Below are positions 1 through 8,696 of a stretch of 64,000 nt of DNA, piece by piece. Each line of letters starts with the position of its first letter. Position 1 is the stretch's first letter. The position numbers were made by a program, and so were the translations under genes. Origin of the DNA: Caldilineaceae bacterium bin34 (GTDB lineage: Bacteria > Chloroflexota > Anaerolineae > Caldilineales > Caldilineaceae); contig MPMO01000011.1 in NCBI GenBank assembly GCA_002238555.1, positions 1 to 64,000 of the forward strand, given 5' to 3'. Below the pieces are notes generated by a model. The model had not been told where the DNA came from, did no database searches, and saw only the letters and a list, made by a program, of their open reading frames with translations.

Positions 1-229
1 ACTCGTGGGCGATGTCGTACGGATAGGCCGGGTTGAAGTGGGGCAGCTGTTCAAGACCGGTCTGCCACTCTGCCACGCGGTCCCGACGCAGTGCGATCAG
101 CGCTTCCCGTTGCGCACGTGTCATATGTGGATCGTTGACGGCAACCGGTACCGCTGGAACCGTAGCCTGTTCCTTGCCGTTGGCATCCGCCGTGATCGGA
201 GGCCGTTCCCGCACCTCAACCGCAGCCAT
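1..229 (-). CDS. Partial hypothetical protein, N-terminal 76 residues
   Basis: I do not recognise this protein. The frame opens with ATG after a GGGAGACGGGA stretch that can serve as ribosome binding site, and stays open to the left edge of the window, so only the N-terminus is seen. The first 35 residues are rich in Ala, Val and Pro and look disordered; then follows a charged helical stretch containing MTRAQREALIALRRDR. There is no signal peptide or membrane segment in the visible part. It points the same way as the nuclease gene to its right, but 278 bases separate them. Codon choice (G/C third positions) suits a real gene. Confidence 0.5.
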   Translation of the reverse strand, partial: MAAVEVRERPPITADANGKEQATVPAVPVAVNDPHMTRAQREALIALRRDRVAEWQTGLEQLPHFNPAYPYDIAHE

Positions 230-386
230 TTCCCGTCTCCCGGTCCAAGTAGAGGCCCCATTCTACTCCGCCCTGCCGTGCCGGTCTCGACGGCACATTC
301 CGGAAGGGCCGGCTCATGGGCGATCCAAGGGTGTGCTCGCAGCGGGGCAATGTCGAGGCCGTATGGTCGCCCGCCTCCCTTCTGCT

Positions 387-399
387 CCCCCCCCCCCCC
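387..399. repeat. C13 homopolymer tract in an intergenic region
   Basis: Thirteen consecutive C residues, followed after one T by a CCGCCCCCC stretch, lie between the partial gene at the left edge and the 3' end of the nuclease gene. Tracts of this kind are prone to slippage and to sequencing error. No gene crosses this one. Confidence 0.8.
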
Positions 400-507
400 T
401 CCGCCCCCCGGCCATCCACGTTGGCACTTTGGTCAGGGCGATCCGGTCTCCGAACTCACAATCCAGGTCGGGCAGAACCGTCTGTGCCGGGAGACAGGCG
501 TGCGAAT

Positions 508-1644
508 TCACAGGGAAGACAACTTCGTCAGGACATGCGCGAGCCGTTCCGCCAGCAAGTCGATATGCTTGACCGCCTCATCATGGCCAATCGACCAGGC
601 AGTGATGTTTTTGGTGGCGACTGCCTCAGCAAAGGAATCTGTGCGGAACTGTTCCGTCCACTGTCCCAACGCGGTGCGCAAGTTCGCATCCAAGTCCGGG
701 TAGTACTCGGTTACGGCCTCGCCAAACGTGAAATCCCTGGTGCCGTACCATCCGAGGCCTTCCTTGGCAGGGGAATGGAGCCAGGCTATGGAGAAGGGCC
801 TCCATGAACATTGGGCCTTGATGACAACGCTGGTTTGCCCCCAGTTGACTACTCCTTTGTCCTCGGCGATGTCCAGGAGTCGGATGGCGGCTTCCCGGGC
901 AGCTTTGTCGGGAAATTCGTCCAGGAACACTTCCCTTGTCAGCCGCTGTTTGGGTACCGACGCGGTTTGGGAACCTTTGGAACTGCCTCCGAAGACACGC
1001 GGAACCAGGATCTGCATCGAATGGTTCCGATAGCGCTTGATCTCAACCGTTCGCACTTCAACATTGGGCATTTGGGTGTCAAGGAATTCCGCAATCTGCT
1101 TGAGAGGGGCGGGGATGTCGTCCGCTACGATGAGCAGGCGCAGGCGAACCGCGTCCAGGTTGGTGGCCACCTTTTGCCAAAAGGCATCCGCATCCGGTTC
1201 GCTGTCGGACTGCAGCAGTTCACCGAGAACCTCCTGCGGAGACCGATCACCTGCTCTCGCGGTGTCTTCGAAGGCTCTGCGCATTCCGTCGGCACTCCAG
1301 GAAAGCCCCGCGTGCGCGGCATATTCCAATATTTGTCCCACCACGGTGCGACGGATTTCCGGATTGGCCCCGCGTTTCACTTCGACCAGAGTGGGGATGG
1401 CATCCTGATCCACCAGCAAATGGTCAACGGCCCACCAGTCACCCTCCCCGGCGGCCTGGGCAATGCCTTGCTCCCGTGCCACCACGATCCAACGCCGGGG
1501 AGCACCAGGGTTCACTTGTTCGCCCTCCAGCAATTCAGGCCGTGTCGCCAGTAGCGTCTGTAGTTCCTCTTCACTGGAGAATCTCTCTTCTTCCAGCGAG
1601 TCCAGTTGGCCTTCCCGTCCCTGAACAAAAATATGCTCACCCAT
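508..1644 (-). CDS. PD-(D/E)XK-like nuclease-domain protein
   Basis: This 378-residue protein probably cuts or binds DNA in the cytoplasm; its substrate is unknown. The N-terminal third carries a restriction-endonuclease-like core: D74 in AVDHLLVDQD, then E88-V-K90 in TLVEVKRG, followed by a basic helix (PEIRRTVVGQILEYAA). The same arrangement is found in a widespread family of uncharacterised bacterial proteins. The C-terminal half (about 200-378) is an unassigned alpha/beta region. The ATG follows GGAGGG at good spacing. It lies 112 bases downstream of the parA-like gene on the same strand, so the three minus-strand genes here may form one unit. The nuclease fold is likely; a role in defence is only a guess. 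Confidence 0.65.
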   Translation of the reverse strand: MGEHIFVQGREGQLDSLEEERFSSEEELQTLLATRPELLEGEQVNPGAPRRWIVVAREQGIAQAAGEGDWWAVDHLLVDQDAIPTLVEVKRGANPEIRRTVVGQILEYAAHAGLSWSADGMRRAFEDTARAGDRSPQEVLGELLQSDSEPDADAFWQKVATNLDAVRLRLLIVADDIPAPLKQIAEFLDTQMPNVEVRTVEIKRYRNHSMQILVPRVFGGSSKGSQTASVPKQRLTREVFLDEFPDKAAREAAIRLLDIAEDKGVVNWGQTSVVIKAQCSWRPFSIAWLHSPAKEGLGWYGTRDFTFGEAVTEYYPDLDANLRTALGQWTEQFRTDSFAEAVATKNITAWSIGHDEAVKHIDLLAERLAHVLTKLSSL

Positions 1645-1756
1645 TAATCGCCCTCCGAATCCATTGCATGGCGTACACGTTGCGGACCTTGTGGGTGGCC
1701 CGTGATGTTGATTGGCCTGACCGAGACCTTTGACAGTGACCCGAATCAGGATCTTG

Positions 1757-2809
1757 TCAGGGCCGGGAGGTGACGGGGACGAGCTTTGCTGCTTCGCTTA
1801 TGCGCATTGCCAATTCCCTGAAGCTGCGCTCGGCGTCGCGCGCTGCGACCGCGTGACTGCCGACAGCACCATCTGCCGGTGTCAAATCGAACATCGGCTT
1901 GTGCAGCTCCTGGGCCGTCGGCACGAGGCTGCGGTAATGCTTCATTACGGCCAGACAGTGTTCATCATTCGCCGGTGTGGCCGGCTGGTTGCCGGTTCTC
2001 CGCCCGGTCAGTTGGCGGTCGAATTCGGCCGGTATGCGATTGAACCACCGGTCGCGCGGTTGGATGGGACGGCCCAGACTGTACCCGGGCTTCTGCACAA
2101 CGTACCCAAGAGGGTGCATGTTGCCACCGGGAAGGGTTAACTCGTTCGCTGGAGTTGGGTCCGGCCGGTTGTCGTTCCAATAGGCTTTGCGTCGTTTCCA
2201 GTCTTCGCGCCACCGATTGAGAATCGAACCCAGAGAACCGAGACTTCGAAAGGAGGCCAAATCCGCTCCCAGTGGGACGATGACGTGATCGGACGCAATC
2301 AGTGCCGACCGGTTGATGGTGCCAAGGTTGGGGCCAACATCCATCAGGATTACCGATGCTTCCACATGCGCAGCCCCCAGCTGCACCAGGCGATGGAACC
2401 CGGTCTGCATCCTGAGTGATCGACACAGCCCCATGGAACTTTGTTCCTTGGGCCATTGATCCGACAGGGTGTCTTCGAAACCGGCCAATGACAGGTCGCC
2501 TGGGATCAGGAACAGGCCGGCCGCAATCCGTTTCGGAGCCGGTGGTCGCAAGTCAAGTGCTTCCATCAATGGCCTGATGCTTTGGAACACCGTCCGGCAG
2601 GCATCGGCGGCTGGGGTTTCCGGATGCCACAGTTCCTCCAGAGATGCCTCATCCAGGAATGAGGCGGTCAGATTGGCTTGTGGATTCAGGTCGCAGGTCA
2701 AGACCCGGTGTCCGACGCGTGACAACATCCAAGCCAGGTGAAAGACCAGCGATGTCTTGCCGACTCCCGCTTTGGTGTTGACGAACGTCAAGACAGGTAC
2801 AGGGTTCAT
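1757..2809 (-). CDS. ParA/Soj-family ATPase
   Basis: A 350-residue P-loop ATPase of the ParA/MinD superfamily. Such proteins bind DNA or partner proteins in their ATP state and move or position cargo. The deviant Walker A motif is near the start (K13-AGVGK-T19, with the signature first lysine), a DLNPQANLT motif follows at about 40-48, and a Walker-B-like MDVGPNLG lies mid-protein. It is longer than chromosomal Soj (about 260) and has no ParB gene beside it. The start ATG overlaps the stop of the AlbA_2 gene by four bases (ATGA), so the two are translationally coupled. That pairing suggests an accessory or plasmid-derived module rather than chromosome segregation. Confidence 0.8.
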   Translation of the reverse strand: MNPVPVLTFVNTKAGVGKTSLVFHLAWMLSRVGHRVLTCDLNPQANLTASFLDEASLEELWHPETPAADACRTVFQSIRPLMEALDLRPPAPKRIAAGLFLIPGDLSLAGFEDTLSDQWPKEQSSMGLCRSLRMQTGFHRLVQLGAAHVEASVILMDVGPNLGTINRSALIASDHVIVPLGADLASFRSLGSLGSILNRWREDWKRRKAYWNDNRPDPTPANELTLPGGNMHPLGYVVQKPGYSLGRPIQPRDRWFNRIPAEFDRQLTGRRTGNQPATPANDEHCLAVMKHYRSLVPTAQELHKPMFDLTPADGAVGSHAVAARDAERSFRELAMRISEAAKLVPVTSRP

Positions 2810-4008
2810 TCGCTCGAATTCCCCCTGTGTACCGTAGCAATGACATAAGTTGGCATCGCCCGAAACTCTGGTGGAGGCTGGCCGGCAATTTCCAGTGCAC
2901 GACGTGCCAGCGGAATCCCTGCACCGAACCGCTGTACGAATCCCAATACCTTCATGGCTTCCGCCAAGTTGGGGTTGCGGTAGTCTGTCACGCTGCCTTC
3001 GCCCAGGTTTTCGGGAGTGACTGCTCCATAGACCCCTCCTGGGCTCGACACCTCGATCCGATCACTGAACCATACGATTTTCACGGGGGCGTTGGATTCC
3101 TCGTAGGTACGGTGCATGATGGCATTGCGGACAATCTGTTGCAATGCCGATAAGGGATATTCGTAGGTTCGCCGTTCAACGGATCGTGTAGCGAAATCCA
3201 CCGCAGTGCGGTTGTGCGACTGCAGCTTGCTCTCCGTCCGGCCAATCACTTCCGTAACCGTGCCCCGTATCTCCTCCTCATCAACAACGTCGTCCGCCAT
3301 TTCGGTTCCGACGATGCGGAGGAACTGTACATACGCCCCAGGCAAGGATTCGCTCGGATTGTTGCCGAGTACGAGCATGCCAAGCACCGTGGCTTCGACA
3401 ACGTCCGCAGAGAAGATCATTTTGGAACTGGCAAGCTGCTGAGTCAGACCGCGATCGTTCTCTTCCAAGATCTCAGGCGCGACGGCCCGTGGCAGGTAGT
3501 CGGTCTGGAATCGGTTCAGGTCCAGATCCGACAGTGTAGTGTCATGGATGGGCTGGAGGTCGAACGGACGGTTGCCATACCGTCGTTTCTCTATGAGAAT
3601 TCTCTCGTCTTGAGGTGTGGCGATGCCGCGCCGTGGTCCGATCCGAACGAAAGTTTGGCCCTTGTACTTGACAGGAGGTGAATCGGACGGTTCGACGGCG
3701 ATCACTGCAATTTCCCTTCCTTGGAGGACGCGCTTGCCCACGGTCATCGAAGGCAGCGGCAAGATGTTGCCGTCGGTCTTCATGTCGGTGAGTGTGCGAA
3801 GCAATTCGTCGGTGACTTCCAAGCCGGCAACGTCACCGTTGTCACGTACCCCAATCATCACGACCTCCGTTCGGCCGGAACCGGGCAAGTCGTTGGCAAA
3901 CGCGCAGATGGCTTCCCGAATTGGCTCGCCGACCAGCCTCTCCTTGAACTCGACCCGCGCAGACTCGCCCTCTTGCCACAGGACTTGTAGTTCTTGTTCA
4001 GTCAGCAT
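2806..4008 (-). CDS. AlbA_2 (Schlafen-type) putative DNA-binding protein
   Basis: About 400 residues. The N-terminal 120 residues form an AlbA_2/Schlafen domain: ARVEFKE near residue 20, then a beta-rich stretch with MIGVRDNGDVAGL and VKYKGQTFVRIG. The remainder resembles the C-terminal part of RecG-like transcriptional regulators, with LQQIVRNAIMHR and RIEVSSPGGVYG followed by a probable winged helix. Such proteins bind nucleic acid; some relatives act in phage defence or gene control. I chose the ATG at 4008; an in-frame TTG lies five codons upstream. The gene is first of the minus-strand set and overlaps the ParA gene by four bases. Confidence 0.75.
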   Translation of the reverse strand: MLTEQELQVLWQEGESARVEFKERLVGEPIREAICAFANDLPGSGRTEVVMIGVRDNGDVAGLEVTDELLRTLTDMKTDGNILPLPSMTVGKRVLQGREIAVIAVEPSDSPPVKYKGQTFVRIGPRRGIATPQDERILIEKRRYGNRPFDLQPIHDTTLSDLDLNRFQTDYLPRAVAPEILEENDRGLTQQLASSKMIFSADVVEATVLGMLVLGNNPSESLPGAYVQFLRIVGTEMADDVVDEEEIRGTVTEVIGRTESKLQSHNRTAVDFATRSVERRTYEYPLSALQQIVRNAIMHRTYEESNAPVKIVWFSDRIEVSSPGGVYGAVTPENLGEGSVTDYRNPNLAEAMKVLGFVQRFGAGIPLARRALEIAGQPPPEFRAMPTYVIATVHRGNSSE

Positions 4009-4328
4009 CGTCTTGAGTGTCAATTGCTGGAGGTTATGGCTTACCGCCTGCTAGCCGTACCGTCTATCTTGCCACGCATGTGTCGGTTGGATTCACCGGA
4101 CCAAGACTGGTGCACGAATCCAACGGTCCGAGCCGCATTGCGAGCCATCATCTCCAATCTCCAACTACCTGGCATGGGCGGGACTTGCAGTGTGAAACCG
4201 ACGCCGATCTGCCCCAACCACGGCAACAGGAGTTGCGCGGCGGCTCCAACCGTTACCATGAATGCTCTCCGGCCGTCCGCATTGGCCGGTCGGAGGTTGA
4301 CAGCACCGTCTCTACACCTGTAACCACC
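4009..4328. other. Divergent intergenic region
   Basis: This stretch separates the minus-strand AlbA_2-parA set from the plus-strand nuclease-like gene. The plus frame is open across it, but the translation is low-complexity in character and lacks a family match, so I treat it as a shared promoter region. No clear -10/-35 pair or operator was found. Confidence 0.4.
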
Positions 4329-4916
4329 ATGACCAACCAATTCGTCGCCCAACGCGCGCGCCACGACGCGCGGCACCGCAGGGTGTTGCGGCGTATTGAA
4401 CGGCAGTACGACACCCCGATCATGAACAACACGCACAGGGGGGAGTATGTGCAGCTGCTGGTGCTGGACACGCTTGGTGAAGGATGGCGAGCCCACGGCG
4501 ACCCTTGGCTGTCCTGGGACATCGAGCACGCGGATGGCACGAAGGTGGAAGTCAAGCAATCCGCAGCATGCCAAGGTTGGCATGACGGAACCCAGCGCTC
4601 CCTTGCAGCCGCGCGAAAAAAAGCCCGATTTGGCATTGCAAAGGGATCCCGCGCCTGGACACAGGAAGCGGGATGGATCGAACCTACGGACAGACTTGCC
4701 GACATCTATATGTTTGCCTGGCATCCGGAGGTCGACATTGGTCTTGCCGACCACCGCCACCACGCCGAATGGAGGTTCTACGTGGTTCGGTCCGATGCTC
4801 TCCCCGATGGTCAGAAATCCATTGGGCTGAGTGGAGTTAAACGGCTCGCGGATTCTGTGGACATCGACGGTCTGGCGGCCGCGGTGCAATTCGTAATGCT
4901 GGATCTGGGCCAATGA
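4329..4916 (+). CDS. Small PD-(D/E)XK-like nuclease-fold protein
   Basis: A 195-residue protein with a likely restriction-endonuclease-like fold: a conserved N-terminal acid in THRGEYVQLLV (E39), D64 in LSWDIEHADG and E74-V-K76 in KVEVKQSAACQ. The D..G..EVKQSAA signature is shared with uncharacterised bacterial proteins near mobile or defence genes. Trp-rich downstream segments (GWIEPTDRLADIYMFAWHP) fit a compact single-domain enzyme. The chosen ATG follows an ACCTGTAACCACC leader without a clear ribosome binding site; the open frame extends further upstream to 4017, so the start is uncertain. It is divergent from the AlbA_2-parA pair. The target is unknown. Confidence 0.6.
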   Translation: MTNQFVAQRARHDARHRRVLRRIERQYDTPIMNNTHRGEYVQLLVLDTLGEGWRAHGDPWLSWDIEHADGTKVEVKQSAACQGWHDGTQRSLAAARKKARFGIAKGSRAWTQEAGWIEPTDRLADIYMFAWHPEVDIGLADHRHHAEWRFYVVRSDALPDGQKSIGLSGVKRLADSVDIDGLAAAVQFVMLDLGQ

Positions 4917-5117
4917 CAAAGTTGACGGCACGTCCCCCAATGGTTCATGAGCGGAAAGCTGGGCTGCTGAACCCAAGGGGATCTCAGTCAGGTACCTTCG
5001 TCGCAGACCACGCCATGTCTGCGGTTTCACCGTAGCCGACGATGCTCCGTGTCCGCAGGTCCTAAGGTAGAATCGGCATTTTGCTCGAAACCCGCGCACC
5101 CGGATGAGGTGCTTTAG

Positions 5118-5309
5118 GTGCATCGGCCGACTGGCGCTCCCTGGCTGCGGACCTTCCTTGTGTTGTCCGTCGCCATGGTCCTCATCATGGCGATCACACT
5201 GCGGGACTCCTTTGCCTCGGGACGGGAGTTCGTGGTGTTGACGGGGGTGGTTTTGGTGCTGGCGGCGCTCTGCACCTGGATCATCTCCATTGGTTCCGGT
5301 GCGGATTGA
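5118..5309 (+). CDS. Small two-helix membrane protein
   Basis: A 63-residue protein with two strongly hydrophobic helices (about 11-27 and 38-58) separated by a short polar loop with RDSFASGRE. It starts with GTG after a GAGG box eight bases upstream. It ends 39 bases before dnaJ and is probably co-transcribed with it. No family is recognised. The hydrophobic pattern, ribosome binding site and placement support a real gene; the role is unknown. Confidence 0.55.
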   Translation: MHRPTGAPWLRTFLVLSVAMVLIMAITLRDSFASGREFVVLTGVVLVLAALCTWIISIGSGAD

Positions 5310-5348
5310 CGGACCCCAACTTTTCTCCTCCGGCTCTGACCTGAACCC

Positions 5349-6464
5349 ATGGCAAAGCGAGACTACTACGAGGTGCTCGGCGTATCGCGCACCGCCAGCG
5401 GCAACGAAATCAAGCGGGCCTTCCGCAAGATGGCCCAGCAGTTCCACCCCGACCGCAACAAGGAGGCCGACGCCGAGAGCCGGTTCAAGGAAGTGGCCGA
5501 GGCCTACCAGGTCCTGGGTGACGATCAGAAGCGCCAGATGTACGACCGCTACGGCCACGATGCCGAACGGATGACGGGTTCGCCGTTCGTGGACATGGGC
5601 GATGTCGGCAGCCTGTTCGAGCAGTTTTTCGGCATGGGCATGGGGGGCTCCGGCGGCCGGACCCGGCGGGCCCGGGCCGGCAACGACCTCAAGGCCACGG
5701 TGAGCCTGAGTTTCGGCGAGGCCGCGTTCGGCGCCACCAAGGACCTTGACATCGACATTATGGACCTCTGCGACCGGTGCGACGGCTCCGGCGCCGAACC
5801 CGGGCACCCTCCCGAACCCTGCAGCCATTGCCATGGCCACGGGTCCGTACGGACGCGGCAGGAGGTTCCCCTGTTCGGCTCGGTGGTCAGTGAACAGACC
5901 TGCCCGGTATGCGGCGGCTCGGGTCAGCAAATCACGCACCGGTGCCGGCAGTGCTATGGGGACAAGCGGACGCCGGTCTCCCGCACCGTCAACTTCTCGG
6001 TGCCGGCTGGTGTCAGCGACGGTCAGCGACTGCGACTGTCGGGGCGGGGTGAGCCTGGCTTCAACGGAGGCCCGCCCGGAGACCTCTACGTCGAATTCGA
6101 CATCCGGCCTCATCCCACATTCACCCGCGAGGGCACGGACCTTCTGCTGAACGTTCCCGTTACCGTGCCGCAGGCAACCCTGGGCACCGTGATCAGCATT
6201 CCCATGCTCGAGGGCGATGAAGAGCCGTTGGAGATCCCACCCGGTACGCAGCCGGGTACCGTCTTTCGGAAACGGGCCAAGGGCATTCCCCGTCTTCAGT
6301 CCCATGGACGCGGCGACATGCTCATCACGGTGGAGGTCGTCATCCCCACCCGCCTTGACGAGCGTCAAAAGGAACTGTTCAGGGAACTCGCCGATGCCAT
6401 TGGCGAGGAGGCCCACGGCGAGAGGAGGGGCTTCTTCTCGCGCATCCAGGAACTCCTGAGCTGA
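5349..6464 (+). CDS. dnaJ: Chaperone DnaJ (Hsp40), class I
   Basis: Cytoplasmic co-chaperone that delivers unfolded clients to DnaK and stimulates its ATPase. Domains in order: J domain (1-70) with the HPD triad at 33-35; a short Gly/Phe-type linker with GMGMGGSGG; a zinc-binding cysteine region with four CxxC units (CDRCDGSG, CSHCHGHG, CPVCGGSG and a degenerate CRQCYGDK); and the client-binding C-terminal domains. At 371 residues it has the family's usual length. The fourth zinc unit lacks the final GxG but keeps both cysteines. It has no dnaK or grpE beside it and is followed by prmA after 47 bases, an order seen in several phyla. Confidence 0.95.
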   Translation: MAKRDYYEVLGVSRTASGNEIKRAFRKMAQQFHPDRNKEADAESRFKEVAEAYQVLGDDQKRQMYDRYGHDAERMTGSPFVDMGDVGSLFEQFFGMGMGGSGGRTRRARAGNDLKATVSLSFGEAAFGATKDLDIDIMDLCDRCDGSGAEPGHPPEPCSHCHGHGSVRTRQEVPLFGSVVSEQTCPVCGGSGQQITHRCRQCYGDKRTPVSRTVNFSVPAGVSDGQRLRLSGRGEPGFNGGPPGDLYVEFDIRPHPTFTREGTDLLLNVPVTVPQATLGTVISIPMLEGDEEPLEIPPGTQPGTVFRKRAKGIPRLQSHGRGDMLITVEVVIPTRLDERQKELFRELADAIGEEAHGERRGFFSRIQELLS

Positions 6465-6511
6465 TCCGGACCGGACTGGGTATCCGGGAAGCGAGCAACG
6501 CGCGTCCAGTC

Positions 6512-7477
6512 GTGGCCGGCCTGTTGCAAATCAGCGTTGCGGTGGACACCGAAGGGGCGGAGGCGGTCTGCTCCCTGTTCAACGAACTGAACCGTCCGGT
6601 GGCGGTCCCGGACGGAACCCCGCATGCCGGGAGCGGGCGCGCGGTCATTGAAGCAACCGGGTTTCCGGACGATGCCGACCTGGAACCGCACGAAGTGACG
6701 ATGGACATGGCACAGGCCCTGCGCGTCAAGACCTTCGTTGCGCCGGGACCCGAGGCAGAAGCTTTGGTGCAGCGCATCCGGGAAGGCCTGTACTGGCTGT
6801 CCCGCCTCCACCCCGTCTCCGAACCGGTTGTTGAAGTCATTGAGGACAAGGACTGGCAGGAAGCCTGGAAGGAGCACTACGCCGCGTTCGCGGTCGGACG
6901 GTCGTTCCTGATTCGGCCGGCATGGGACGAGGCTGACGCCGCCCCGGCCGGCCGCCATGTGCTGCGGCTGAACCCGGGCATGGCCTTCGGTACAGGCCTG
7001 CATCCCTCCACGAGGCTGTGCCTTGTGTTGCTGGAAGGACTGGGTTTGCCGGGGGCTCGGGTGCTGGACGTGGGCACGGGCAGTGGAATCCTGGCCCTGG
7101 GCGCGCTCAAGCTGGGCGCGGCTCGGGTGGTCGCCACCGATACGGATCCGACTGCCCTGCCCGTCGTCGCGGAAAACGCCTCCTACAACGACGTTGCCTG
7201 CGGACTGGCCGGTCCGCTGGTGCCGTTCGCCGGTTCCCTGCCTCCGCCTGCCGAATTCGATGTGGTCGTGGTGAACATCCTGCCCCACGTGATCGTGTCC
7301 CTGCTGGACCGGGATGCACTCGCTTCCTACGTTGCACCGACCGGTCAATTGATACTGTCGGGCATCATCGATGAGCGTCGGGCCGAAGTTGTGGATGCCT
7401 TGCAGCGACACGGTTTCCAAGTCTCCGTTGCCCGGTACGAGGAAGACTGGGTCGCACTCCTCGCCGCTCGGGGGTAG
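6512..7477 (+). CDS. prmA: Ribosomal protein L11 methyltransferase PrmA
   Basis: SAM-dependent methyltransferase that trimethylates ribosomal protein L11. The N-terminal domain (about 1-110) is the L11-recognition region; the C-terminal Rossmann domain carries the SAM-binding motif DVGTGSGILALGALKLGA, an acidic ATDTDP at the end of strand 2, and a VVNILPHVI motif matching the family's catalytic Asn region. The MAFGTGLHPSTRLCL segment is a PrmA hallmark. The start is GTG; length (321) is normal. It follows dnaJ closely and is probably in the same transcript. Confidence 0.92.
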   Translation: MAGLLQISVAVDTEGAEAVCSLFNELNRPVAVPDGTPHAGSGRAVIEATGFPDDADLEPHEVTMDMAQALRVKTFVAPGPEAEALVQRIREGLYWLSRLHPVSEPVVEVIEDKDWQEAWKEHYAAFAVGRSFLIRPAWDEADAAPAGRHVLRLNPGMAFGTGLHPSTRLCLVLLEGLGLPGARVLDVGTGSGILALGALKLGAARVVATDTDPTALPVVAENASYNDVACGLAGPLVPFAGSLPPPAEFDVVVVNILPHVIVSLLDRDALASYVAPTGQLILSGIIDERRAEVVDALQRHGFQVSVARYEEDWVALLAARG

Positions 7478-7535
7478 CCAACGCCGGGATGGAGTCGTCC
7501 AGGCAGTACCGACCGGCGTCGGGCCGGCGGCTGGT

Positions 7536-7541
7536 TATAAT
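7536..7541 (+). promoter_or_regulatory. Probable -10 box for trxB
   Basis: A perfect TATAAT lies 50 bases before the trxB start. No good -35 hexamer sits at the expected distance. A ribosome binding site AGGAG follows at 7579-7583. Confidence 0.45.
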
Positions 7542-7591
7542 CGGGTTCGTATCAGGCCACGTTTCCCAGCCGCATCAGGAGCCCTCTTTCA

Positions 7592-8626
7592 ATGACCTTC
7601 TCCTCCAATGGTGTCAGCGCCGACGAACATGTCCACGACGTTTTAATCATCGGCAGTGGTCCGGCCGGATTCACTGCCGGGCTCTATGCGGCCCGCGCCA
7701 ACCTGAACCCGATTCTCTTCACGGGCCAGGAGTACGGCGGCCAGGTCTCCCTGACCTACGAAATCGAGAACTATCCGGGGTTCCCGGAGGCTCTCGGAGG
7801 CCCCGAGCTGGTGGAACGGATGAAGCTGCAGGCGGAGCGGTTCGGCCTCAAGGTCGAATTCGACTACGTGACCGAGCTTGACGTGGACGAACACCCCTTC
7901 ACCCTCCGCACGGAGGCGGGCAAGGTGTACCGCACCCGTTCGGTCATCGCCACCACGGGCGCGCGTCCCCGATACCTGCATATTCCGGGCGAAGAGGATC
8001 TGACCGGACGCGGGGTGAGCTACTGCGCCACGTGCGACGGGTTCTTCTTCCGGGACAAGGACGTGGTGGTGGTCGGAGGCGGCGACAGTGCCTTGGAGGA
8101 GGGGTTGTTCCTGACCAAGTTCGCCAGCCGCGTCCGGGTCATCCACCGGCGCGACGAATTCCGGGCCTCCAAAATTCTGCAGGATCGGGCCACGAAGCAC
8201 GACAAGGTGGAGTTCCTGCTCAACAAGGTGGTGACGTCCATTCACCCCGGCGCAGAGGGCACGGTCACCAACATCGACCTCAAGGACACGGTCGACGGTG
8301 CCGATAGCAACATCGAGACCGACGGTGTCTTCATCTTTATTGGTCACATCCCCAACAACGATCTGTACCGGAAGGACTTTCACCTCGACGATGAAGGCTA
8401 TCTGGTGACCGACAAGCACATGCGCACGAATGTCCCGGGGGTCTTTGCCGCCGGCGAGATCCAGGACAAGGTCTTCAAGCAGGTGGCCACCAGCGTGGGC
8501 CAGGGCTGCGCGGCCGCCATGCAGGCCGGCAAGTTCATTGAGGATCTGGAAACCCATCCGTTCGCAGGCAAACACGCGGACCCGCGCGAACTGGACCCGG
8601 ACGTGCTGTCCTTCGTCCAGGCCTAG
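7592..8626 (+). CDS. trxB: Thioredoxin reductase
   Basis: FAD- and NADPH-dependent enzyme that reduces thioredoxin in the cytoplasm. The N-terminal FAD site is [16 protein letters not shown]; the redox-active disulfide is C145-A-T-C148 in YCATCDGFF; the NADPH Rossmann motif [15 protein letters not shown] follows; the C-terminal FAD contact VFAAGEI is intact. Length 344 is slightly above the usual 310-330 because of a short N-terminal extension and C-terminal tail. It has its own -10 box and ends at a hairpin, so it is likely monocistronic. No thioredoxin gene is nearby. Confidence 0.95.
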   Translation: MTFSSNGVSADEHVHDVLIIGSGPAGFTAGLYAARANLNPILFTGQEYGGQVSLTYEIENYPGFPEALGGPELVERMKLQAERFGLKVEFDYVTELDVDEHPFTLRTEAGKVYRTRSVIATTGARPRYLHIPGEEDLTGRGVSYCATCDGFFFRDKDVVVVGGGDSALEEGLFLTKFASRVRVIHRRDEFRASKILQDRATKHDKVEFLLNKVVTSIHPGAEGTVTNIDLKDTVDGADSNIETDGVFIFIGHIPNNDLYRKDFHLDDEGYLVTDKHMRTNVPGVFAAGEIQDKVFKQVATSVGQGCAAAMQAGKFIEDLETHPFAGKHADPRELDPDVLSFVQA

Positions 8627-8632
8627 CTCCCG

Positions 8633-8656
8633 GCCGGGTTCGGGACCCGGCTGTTT
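8633..8656 (+). terminator. Hairpin terminator after trxB
   Basis: A seven-pair stem GCCGGGT/ACCCGGC with a five-base loop starts a few bases after the trxB stop and is followed by TGTTT, a short U-rich tail. Confidence 0.55.
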
Positions 8657-8696
8657 GATGCGGACGCCCTGAAGCGGCTTGGCCGCAACGGGCTGC

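Noticed and set aside
4041..6416. Open frame of 791 codons on the minus strand opposite dnaJ and the nuclease gene
   Set aside because: It is the antisense shadow of dnaJ and neighbours in a GC-rich genome; its translation is rich in Arg, Gly, His and Pro and has no domain.
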